Assembly: GCA_910592005.1 (NCBI GenBank)
Contig: CAJVPP010001488.1
Coordinates: forward strand, 1-19,663
Source: Funneliformis mosseae
Lineage: Eukaryota > Glomeromycota > Glomeromycetes > Glomerales > Glomeraceae
DNA length: 19,663 nt
Direction of reading: 5' to 3'
Shown piece by piece: positions 9,655 to 17,534 of the stretch. The position numbers and the translations under genes were made by a program. Positions within the stretch are counted from its first letter, which is position 1, and each line of letters begins with the position of its first letter. The notes below the pieces were generated by a model, which saw only the letters and a list, made by a program, of their open reading frames with translations, was not told where the DNA came from and searched no databases.

Positions 9655-12600
9655 CTAAGGTTGTGAAGTTGGTTGTTGAGATTGTGATAAACCGCCCACA
9701 TTGGCTTGCGTTTGTTGGGCAGGCTGTTGGGGTATCTGCGCTTGCTGTCTAGCTTGTTGCTGCTGATGAGCGAGTTGCTGTTGAACTAAATGTGTATTTT
9801 GTATGACAGGTGCATGAGCTCCTTGCAATATTCGTGCTCGGAGCTGATTATTATAAAATTGAGCTTGTGCCTGTTGCATGGTCATCTGTTGTGGATGAAT
9901 ACGATGCATCACTGCTGCACGTTGCTGTAAAGCCAAAGCTTGTAAGTTATTTGCAACCATTCCTACTTGAGGTCTTGTTTGTGTGGCAAGATATGACAAT
10001 CCTGGGTTAGCTTGTGGTGGTCTCACGATCATAGGTGTCTAAAACAAAAGATTTTAAGAACAAAGAATTAATATAAAATTCAGAAAATAAAAAAAAAATA
10101 AAATAAAATAAAATAAAATTTTAAATTACATACCCTTGAATGACTTTGGAAAGCGAGTACTGCAGCTTGACGTTGTTCCAACAATGCTGTTTGAAGTTGA
10201 CGTTCTTGATCGGATTTCAGTTTACTAAGTTCAATCGGTGTCATTACATGATGATTAATAGGGGTCGGCTGGTCATGATTTTTCCTATTTTGTACTATGT
10301 ACAAATTATATTGGCTGTTAGTATTTAAAAATATATGATTAAATGAATGGATCATAACGCGTATAATGCACACTTTGCTTTTGATTTGAATCCGCTCGTT
10401 TCTTTGCGGCCTTTTTCATAGCCTCAGCTAAATTAGAGTGTCTACGAGGTTTTGTAATGTCCCGCTTTTGAATATTCTTCAGACTGTCTCGTTTTGGTCT
10501 CACATTTAACAATGTGGAAGAACCTGAAATATACGACGATAAAGCTACTGTATCATTAATGTTATCAGTTAATGTCTCTACAGCTGACTCTTCATTTACA
10601 CTACTTTCATTATCATGATTTATAATAAATTGAGACATGTCGTCTTTTTGAGTCCAGCGTAAATAACATTCCCAAGGAGACCTTTCATAACCAGTAGTTA
10701 AACCTCGAGATGAATTCCACGCATCAGCTATCAAATCCCAATTATATTGATATTTCTTTGTTAAGGACATCAACAACTCGTCATCTTCAGTATACCAAAC
10801 TGCTGTTGGGTCTTGATCCTTCTTTGGTGCAGTTACGCGAATCTGAACTTGTTTCTCGAATGATATATGAGACGTAAACACTAAAATAATAATATGAATT
10901 TAGAATTGTAAACCACATATAATAAAAATAATTATACAAATAATAGGAGCTCACGAATTGATTCCTCGTATTGGCTTTCATTCGTCTCCTCTTCGTTTTC
11001 CAATTTAATTCTCTTTGATTGTTGTTGATCTTCGTTCTCATAACGTCTCTTATTAGATTTTTCTATAAAATCATCTTGATGCTTTAGCATATTTTTATCG
11101 TTTATTCTTTTTTAAAAAAAAAATTTTACCTTTCGGAGGTTTTCGCCACAAGCATTTTGAAATTGGCATAATTTTATAACAATGAATTTCATCAAAATAG
11201 ATATCATTTTCAGAAGGTACAGGTGGTCCATAAACGGGTAAATCTGGAAATATTGAGTCCACCTCATATATTTGCTGATCAGATCCTTCTAAACGACATA
11301 TAAGTGTATCCTGTGGTAAATTAAACACTTTTTGCCGTAAACTTTGTAAGACATGAGGTGCTATTGGGGGTGGCATTTTAATTGAATCATTGTCCTTCAG
11401 ATTTTCTTGGTTGGCATCAATTCTTGATGATGAGTCATCATCAACAGATTCAACATCTATCATTACGTCATCCGTGGACGATGACCATTTGTTATCTTGT
11501 GATAAAAATACATTTGTATTATAGTCTTCTGGCTCGCTTTTAATCAATATGCGATCATCAATATCTGATGTGATAAAATTAATTAACTACTATAATTAAT
11601 AGTAAAAGCAAGTCATGAAAATAACGACTTAAATACCCATAAAATGATCTATTTCGCTCAAAGTATAAGATGGTGGCGATGACAAAGACCGTTGTTTAGG
11701 GATACGCCTCTATAGTAAGGATGGGCAATTTTGAAATTTAATTATAAAAACATATTACTAAATAATAGGTTCTTACCTTCACGCATACAGTTGACTTATC
11801 TTCTGCCATATGCCAATCTTGAACTGCTAATGCTAACACATATGCAGTTTTTATTTTTTGTTTCCTTTCTTCTCTAAAGTCAGTTCGCATCCAAACCTAA
11901 ATTTATCAAACTTCAAATAAAAGAAAACTTTAATAAACTATTTCAAAATATTACATACCATCTCTTCAAGTAAATAATCCCAGTGAGTCTTGTATCTTGG
12001 TGGATCTCTGAATGGCTCAATTTGTTTACGGCTCCAGAGTCCTAATCGCTTTAATTCCTCGATGCGCTCTATTACTCGAGCATATTTAACTTCTTCAATA
12101 GCGACCTTGTTTATTTTTGACAAAATTTAGAAATGATCAAAGTTCAATCGATAAAATTCTGTGGTATATAATTACCCTCCATTCCGAAGTTGTAATAGCC
12201 TTTTTTGGAGGTTGTAATGACTTATATACTGGGTTATTGTTAAAATTTATTATAATCGTTTCTCTATCAAAAGATCGAGATAGATTCGCATCAATTCGTC
12301 CCGTAGAACTTGAAAGTCTTCCTTCCGACAACAAAATGTTATTATTTGTTCGATGAAGTGATTGTTTCCTCTGTGGTATATTTAATCTTATTGGTATTCT
12401 GGGAGTTGTTGTTGAAGTTGGCGAAGTCAAAGACGACGAGAGACTGCTTCCACGCTGCCGTATTTTATAAAAAAATAAAGGTGGTGGTAGTGATACATTA
12501 AATAGAAACCTTAATAAAAGAAATTAGGAAAGGAATTTTATGCATACCTCCGCTTCCTTTAGTATTTCTTCCACGGTCTTCGGATTTATTGCACCGCTTG

Positions 12601-13575
12601 CAGCTCTAGTTATCATTCTTTCCGTAGTTGGTATTGAGGCCCTCTTTTTCTTTGTTTGTATAGTTTGGTCACCTTGTGTTTGTGACTGAACGTTTATTTG
12701 CTGAGAATGTTGAAGGTTTTCGGCGGTATTTGCAGTTTGAGTTGTAGCGTTATCAATAGAAGCAATTTTCGTTGAACTAACGAGAGAAATTGAAAATTTT
12801 ACTAATTTGATTATCATAAAATTTTATGTTGTTTCACAAAATACATGATCCATAAAAGCCACCAATAACTATATTTTCCCACGGATGTGACACCAACCTT
12901 TTATCGACCTCTAAATTTTTTTCTCCTAATTTATGACTTTGCAAAAAATCTTCCAATTGATTTGAATAATCGACTTTCGAAGTATCAATTATTTCTATAT
13001 ATTTCTCTACTTCCGTTTCTGTCTCTGTATATGTGTCTGTACCACCAGATTTACTTAACATATTCATATAAAATAAATGTTCCAATGTGGATTTGTGCCT
13101 AACAAGTAGTTTTCTATTTAAAAAAAAAATAATTTATATCTTATAAGCAATGTATCTACTTAAAATTCATGAAAATCAAGCTTTACGCGAAATTACTTTA
13201 ACTCTTGTCTTCTAACTTCTTCTGCCCTTATACGAAGTTCCTTTATTTGCAACTAAATTAGGAAATTATTAAGACAAAATATTTAGTCAAGTTCTTAATT
13301 AAGTCACGTGATAGCGGAACGACAGTAATTTTCCGCAGTTATAATACTTTAAAAATCTTCAATATATTGAGCTTTAAAACTGTTCGACTGAGTAAATAAA
13401 CTCTTTTTGCATTTTTGCTCATTTTTTCAAAGGTTAATTTTACTGACATCAAAAAAAACTTTGTTTCAAGCAAAGTGAAAAGTTTTTTTTTTGTTGAGAA
13501 ACTTACTGTAAGAGATCCATCATTGGCATCATGAATTTCCTTCCCCTTTAAAGAGTCTGAAGCATCTAGTTCCAT
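9655..13575 (-). CDS. EAF1: EAF1/VID21-like NuA4 histone acetyltransferase scaffold, 13 exons, 927 aa
   Basis: Nuclear scaffold of the NuA4 acetyltransferase complex (fungal Eaf1/Vid21, related to p400/Domino). Exons, 5' to 3' on the minus strand: 13575-13507, 13252-13197, 13113-12898, 12776-12548, 12454-12176, 12105-11959, 11896-11777, 11709-11637, 11564-11130, 11062-10955, 10880-10374, 10294-10134, 10038-9655. All phases agree and the CDS sums to 2784 nt. The N-terminus has a charged helix (RIRAEEVRRQELKKLL, about 30-45) and the Vid21-type segment KKKRASIPTTERMITRAASG. The HSA domain is at about 312-372 (THWDYLLEEM, VWMRTDFREERKQK, LALAVQDWHMAED). A basic NLS-like run (NKRRYE, SKRIKLE) is at about 545-565. 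The SANT/Myb domain is at about 605-655, with Trp606, Trp625, Trp632, Trp647 and Trp653 (NWDLIADAW, RSPWECYLRW). The last 127 residues are very Gln-rich. Yeast Eaf1 is of similar length (982 aa from memory). An in-frame stop upstream and no earlier ATG support the start. Weakest splice choices: the exon 3 donor (GTTGGT) and the exon 11-12 junction. Confidence 0.92.
10039..10133 (-). other. Last EAF1-like intron with AAAAT repeat
   Basis: A 95-nt GTATGT...TTTTAG intron. It contains an AAAAT run at 10087-10122 that may vary in length between individuals. Its removal joins QSHSR to TPMIVRPPQAN in frame and begins the Gln-rich tail. Confidence 0.75.
13253..13506 (-). other. First and longest EAF1-like intron, with a CACGTG box
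   Basis: At 254 nt it is two to four times longer than the other eleven introns. Donor GTAAGT at 13506, acceptor AATTTAG before 13252. It follows only 23 codons, so it sits close to the promoter. It contains the palindrome CACGTG (13305-13310), a classic bHLH (E-box/G-box) target. Long promoter-proximal introns with such sites can carry regulatory elements; that role here is inference. Confidence 0.6.
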
Positions 13576-13766
13576 AATAATATTATGTATATAAAAAGAT
13601 ATAAAGACTTGGGCTCGCTGGCCCTCTTTTAATCATTACAAGCAGCAGCAAAAAAAAGAATTTTTTTTAGCGGCTTAGTAATTTTTCTAATTTTGTTTGA
13701 TGTAATCCAAGTGACGTTGTGTTTTTTTTTTTAGTGAAAAGAAAAATTGTGTTCATGTGCGATTTC

Positions 13767-13779
13767 GAAATTTCCGGAA
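13767..13779. promoter_or_regulatory. Heat-shock-element-like site (GAAnnTTCnnGAA)
   Basis: The bases GAAATTTCCGGAA match the alternating nGAAn pattern bound by HSF trimers with no mismatch. The site is about 235 bp upstream of the TIM23 start and about 190 bp from the EAF1-like start. Function is inferred from the pattern only. Confidence 0.45.
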
Positions 13780-13902
13780 AATTTTCCGATCGATTTGGAT
13801 CGATTTTTACAGTTGGAGAAGAGAATGATTCGTTGGATTACTTACTTTTTGTTGTTTCTGGAATTTATGAAATTATTCTAGAAATTTCTAAAAGAGCAAC
13901 AA

Positions 13903-13935
13903 TCATATGACATATATTTCAAAGTTGTCATATGA
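13903..13935. repeat. 10-bp inverted repeat around CATATG
   Basis: TCATATGACA (13903-13912) and its exact reverse complement TGTCATATGA (13926-13935) flank a 13-nt spacer. Each arm contains the palindrome CATATG. It lies about 80-110 bp upstream of the TIM23 start, so it could be a dimeric protein-binding site or part of the 5' leader. Confidence 0.5.
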
Positions 13936-14013
13936 CTGATAAAATAAAGATTTTGATGTTGAATAAGCCACCATTAAAAAAAATTTTTTTTTGAAAAAAG
14001 TTTTTCGCGTAAA

Positions 14014-14846
14014 ATGTCCTTTACTCAAGAAACTTCCAATATCCATTATGATGATAGACTTTACCAATCTTCACCAAATCAATTTAGCACAGACCCCGTG
14101 GCAGTATCAGATTTTTTAGCAAGGGTGAATTTAGGACCATCCCAACTAAGAGAAATCGCTGGCCTTGGCGCGGTAGATTATTTGAAAATTGATGAGCAAG
14201 TAGTCACACCAGGAGCCCTTCCTAGTCGAGGAACGTTAGATGACCTATGTTATGGTACAGGGACAACATATTTGGCTGGTACGGCTTGAGTGATCTCTTT
14301 TATTCTTTTTTTTTTTTTATGGTTTTGTAATCAGGTTTTTTGTCTATTTTGTAGGATTAACATTTGGTGGTGCATGGGGTTTAATGGAGGGTTTACGTGG
14401 ACCTTCACCTAATTTCAAATTACGTTTAAACATAGTCCTTAATTCTGTTACTCGACGAGGACCATTCCTTGGAAATTCTTGTGGAATTCTTGGCAAGTTG
14501 AATAAATTAATTGAATTTTTAAATTTTTTTTTCGTCTATTTTCTGATTGCTTTTAATGCTCCGTTAAATATTAGCCATGGGATATAATAGCATTAATGGT
14601 ATTATTGGCAATATAAGAGGGAGACATGACTCAGTAAATAATATCGCATCTGGGGCTTTAGTAGGGTTGCTCTTTAAATCTACAGGTATTTCTTCATGAA
14701 TTCTTGTATTTAATTAATTTATATAATTTGATTATAATATTATTTAATTATTAGCTGGTTTGAGAGCAGCAGGTACTGCTTCAGCAATTTGTGCAGCTAC
14801 TGCAGGGACATGGACTTTGGCAAAAAAATATTTCTTTAAACATTAG
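14014..14846 (+). CDS. TIM23: TIM23, mitochondrial inner membrane presequence translocase channel subunit, 4 exons, 201 aa
   Basis: Core channel subunit of the TIM23 complex, which imports presequence-bearing proteins across or into the mitochondrial inner membrane with Tim17, Tim50 and the PAM motor. Exons: 14014-14278, 14355-14492, 14575-14685, 14755-14846. The CDS is 606 nt and all three introns are in phase 1. Residues 1-80 form the intermembrane-space part (DFLARVNLGPSQLREIAGLG). Then come the conserved DDLCYGTGTTYLAG and FGGAWGLMEGLRGPSPN (first membrane segment, about 82-103), RRGPFLGNSCGILA (second, about 120-145), the Tim17/22/23 PRAT pattern with R-x3-D (RGRHD) and SGALVG (third segment), and a last Ala-rich segment before KKYFFKH. 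Length fits the family (human about 209, yeast about 222 from memory). No cleavable presequence, as expected. Intron 2 uses a GC donor. It is transcribed divergently from the EAF1-like gene. Confidence 0.97.
14493..14574 (+). other. Non-canonical GC-AG intron of TIM23
   Basis: The exon ends ...GGAATTCTTG and the intron begins GCAAGTTG; the acceptor is ATTAG at 14574. Only this phase-1 junction gives the conserved GILAMGY of the Tim23 family. The nearby GT (14497) leaves a phase that hits a stop soon after the acceptor. GCAAGT is the standard strong form of a GC donor. Confidence 0.85.
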
Positions 14847-15111
14847 ATTATATATAGTTTTTTTATATTCTTCAGGATATTTAATTAAAAAATTAGAAAA
14901 TTAAATAAAAGGCGCGTTTAAAAGTAATCTTATGACGATAAAAAAAAAAAGCATCAATACGCGTCATAATGCAAAAGGATTTTGTTATTTGTAATCAACA
15001 TCAAAATTTAATAATTTACATAATTTAAAAATTAATTTTACAATTAAATAGTTAAATTTTTTTTTTTTTTACCCTTTTTATGGATGTAATTTTAAAGCTG
15101 AATATGTTGTG
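14847..15111. other. TIM23 3' flank
   Basis: It contains AATAAA at 14904-14909, 58 nt after the stop, a candidate poly(A) signal on the plus strand. The rest is AT-rich with a poly-T run near 15060. No other gene was seen. Confidence 0.45.
14904..14909 (+). promoter_or_regulatory. Candidate poly(A) signal of TIM23
   Basis: AATAAA, 58 nt after the TAG stop at 14846. Its position is suitable for 3'-end formation, but the hexamer is frequent in such AT-rich DNA. Confidence 0.4.
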
Positions 15112-15161
15112 AGTGGTACACTACACTTTAATATAATTATATTAAAGTGTGTTATACCACT
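15112..15161. repeat. 50-bp near-perfect palindrome
   Basis: The left half, beginning AGTGGTACACTACACTTTAA, pairs with the right half at about 22 of 25 positions, giving a long hairpin with virtually no loop. It could be a folded-back mobile element, an inverted pair of terminal repeats, or part of the tandem array that follows. Confidence 0.75.
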
Positions 15162-15177
15162 TAGAATAGGTTTTTGA

Positions 15178-15362
15178 TACACAATATAACCTAGGTAACA
15201 TATATATGATCTAATTATCACAATATAACCTAGATAACATTTATATGATCTAATTATTACAATATAATCTGAGTGTTATAATATAACCTAATTATCACAA
15301 TATAACCTACTAAATATAATCTAATTATCACATTATAACCTAATTACATAACCTACTTTTAT
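15178..15362. repeat. Tandem array of ACAATATAACCTA units
   Basis: Two early copies of about 39 bp (starting near 15181 and 15220; ACAATATAACCTAGATAACA then TATGATCTAATTAT) are followed by shorter partial copies to about 15362. The array starts just after the palindrome, suggesting a single composite repeat. Confidence 0.75.
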
Positions 15363-15621
15363 CTGATTATATGTTTTTTATATTGTATAGTAAAATTACC
15401 ATAAAAAAAAACAATAATATTTATGAAAACAAAAATTATTTTTCAAAGAAAACTTTTATTTTACTATTATCTTTTATTAAAAACATGTCTAATGTTACTC
15501 TTGACACTTTCAAAAATTTATATAAGATCTTCAAGAATTTTAAAATTTGAGAGTTTGTAAAATACTAAAATTAGAAAAAAGAAACATTGTATTGTAGAAT
15601 TTCTATCTTTTCAAACATCTG
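15363..15621. other. AT-rich spacer, nothing recognised
   Basis: Only short chance open frames on both strands. No repeat or RNA gene was noticed. Confidence 0.4.
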
Positions 15622-17126
15622 AAAATTTTTTAACTTGTCTTCTATTTCAATATGAATATGATAAAGCCTTTTTAAAAGATGTTACTTTACAAAACAACTT
15701 TCTCAATATTGATTTTATTAAAATATTACTTAAACAACTTCTTATGTTATTCACAAAACTGATATAGATGATTATAGAACAAGATTTAATTGTTAACACT
15801 TTGTCAATATCAAACGTAATTTTATTAAATAATAAAGAATTTGCTCAAAATATAGATACTTTTAAAAATAATAATATGCAAATAGATAAAGATAATATTA
15901 AATATAATCGCCTTCTTACTTTACTCTTTTTCTTCATATTATCTTTATTTTTTACTTTATTTATCATCTTTAATTTACATAAATAATCAACAAATAATAG
16001 TTATAATAATATGTTAAAATTGATAAATAAACAAATTAATATGTTAAAAAATAAACAATTTTAATTTCTAGATACATTATTATATAAATCTAAAAAGAAA
16101 ATAAAAATAAATACTAAATTACCAAAAGTTATTCAATCAAAAATATCTTTTATATGATAATATTTTATAATAAAGATCACGTGTTCACCTTAATACTTAT
16201 ATTTCTATGAATAGAGAAAATAGAAATGATAAATTAAAATTTACTGCATATTATTTTTGAATATCAACCAGGCTTTATTAAGATTGACTAGCATTTTCAT
16301 AATGATAATATACAAACCTTTATTAAGTTTAATAATAGAAAACTTCTCTTAAAAATAATAAATAAAGTCATATTATAACAGCTAAATATTTCTTTTAATA
16401 TCAAAGCAAACAGAATTTTTCTTATATTATCAATAACATACTATCTTTAAATTCAAATCTGTTTTATTTCATATTATATAATAACATATTCACTATGTCT
16501 CTTATACTACAGTATTATCAAAAATATTAAAGATAAATTTAGAAATTGTTACAATTTATCATATGATATAATTATATCTTTTACTAAATTTAGTAAATTA
16601 AAACAGATGAATTTTACATAGGCTTATAATATTAATAGATAAGTTATTAGATGTGCTTATATAAATACTTCAGTTAAAGAATTAAAATCAAGAAATAAGT
16701 ATATAGCTAGATTTAAAGGATTTTTTAATAAAAATATATTAGTAAAAGCTTTTTAGATGTTATATTACTTTAAAGCTAAATTTTGTTACTTTTATAATAA
16801 TATAGCTTATATTACTATTGCCTTTGAAAATTATATAAAAACTACTTGTAATTAATATATTTTATATAATAGGTATATTCTAAATAGAAGATCTAAAACA
16901 CTTAATTGATCATATAATACTAATAAAATTAATTAATTTTCTTATAGATCTAGATTCCTAATTCTAAAATTTAATTATACTCAATACTAAAATAATTTAA
17001 AAGTTTATATATGAAAGTTAATCAAATTAATAACTATTATCAAAGTATAAGATCTTCTTTTAACCAAAATTTTCTTTTTCATAAAAATAATAAAGATTAT
17101 AGTATAAAATTTTAATAACAAAAATT
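15622..17126 (+). pseudogene. Heavily decayed coding block, unknown family (probably mobile-element derived)
   Basis: Plus-strand translation is protein-like over long stretches once stops are ignored. At 15625-15986 it reads LLFQYEYDKAFLKDVTLQNN and later NNMQIDKDNIKYNR. At about 16010-16160 it contains LINKQINMLKNKQF. At about 16540-17110 one frame holds NKYIARFKGFFNKNILVKAF and AYITIAFENYIKTTC with nine stops in about 570 nt; all are TAA, TAG or TGA at places where CAA, CAG or CGA would fit. An apparent membrane helix near 15915-15975 may be a Ser/Pro-rich linker turned into Leu/Phe codons by C-to-T change. I do not recognise the family. Frame changes between the blocks mean no product is made. 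It is possibly two unrelated fragments. Confidence 0.38.
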
Positions 17127-17534
17127 AATTCAGATCTTTTATTACAAATCTTTAACAAAATTTAAGAATTGAATTTGATTTTGATTAAAGTACATTAGCT
17201 CAATTAGATTCTCAATTTATATCTTATTCTAATTATAATAGGCAAATAGTTTAATATTTATTAGTCTGAAACGAAGCGAAGAACTTTCACATATTAGTCA
17301 CATATTATATGAGATATTTTATTATCCGTCTGCTTACAGATTGAATAAATTATAATTAGTCGTACTGTTATATCTTGTTTAAATAAAGTAATTATTTTTG
17401 CGCTATAAAACAAATAAAATATATAAATAAATAAATTTAAAATAAAACAAAATAAATAAAAAAATTATGCTAAATAATTTATTTATGACTATTATATTTG
17501 TAAATAAATAAAAAATATACAAAAATTTATTATT
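17127..17534. other. AT-rich flank including a candidate Helitron 3' end
   Basis: Mostly AT-rich. Near 17262-17300 the minus strand reads GTTCTTCGCTTCGTTTCAGA then CTAA followed by T, which fits the CTRR-T form of a Helitron 3' terminus. It lies about 260 nt beyond the end of the helicase remnant. Only a weak hairpin is visible just upstream, so this is tentative. Confidence 0.3.

Larger units (their letters stand above)
13576..14013. promoter_or_regulatory. Shared divergent promoter region of EAF1-like gene and TIM23
   Basis: A 438-bp spacer lies between the two start codons, which face away from each other. It holds a TGACGT core (13712-13717, CRE/ATF-like), a perfect three-unit heat-shock-element-like motif (13767-13779), a repeated ATCGAT word (near 13788 and 13798), a 10-bp inverted repeat around CATATG (13903-13935), and poly-T/poly-A tracts near both genes that could exclude nucleosomes. 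An open frame at 13719-13910 looks like chance. No TATA box can be assigned with certainty. Confidence 0.65.

Noticed and set aside
9810..10010. Plus-strand open frame of 66 codons
   Set aside because: It is antisense to the Gln-rich last exon of the EAF1-like gene. It has no domain sense, and repeated CAA/CAG codons suppress stops on the other strand.
12117..12501. Two overlapping plus-strand open frames
   Set aside because: They lie across exon 5 and adjoining introns of the EAF1-like gene in antisense and have no recognisable composition.
12887..13102. Plus-strand 71-codon open frame with hydrophobic residues
   Set aside because: It is antisense to exon 3 of the EAF1-like gene; the acidic exon (Glu/Asp/Thr) reads as Phe/Leu/Ser on the other strand.
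13719..13910. 63-codon open frame in the shared promoter
   Set aside because: It begins in a poly-T run, shows no family features and overlaps the likely regulatory sites. An upstream leader ORF of TIM23 cannot be excluded without transcript data.
15112..15161. Rho-independent terminator
   Set aside because: The hairpin is AT-rich, lacks a following T run and lies in a fungal nuclear context where this mechanism does not operate.
16540..17110. Use of a non-standard genetic code to read the stop-rich frame
   Set aside because: The intact host genes here use standard stops, and the same Gln/Arg-to-stop pattern occurs in known dead transposons in this window, so decay is the simpler explanation.
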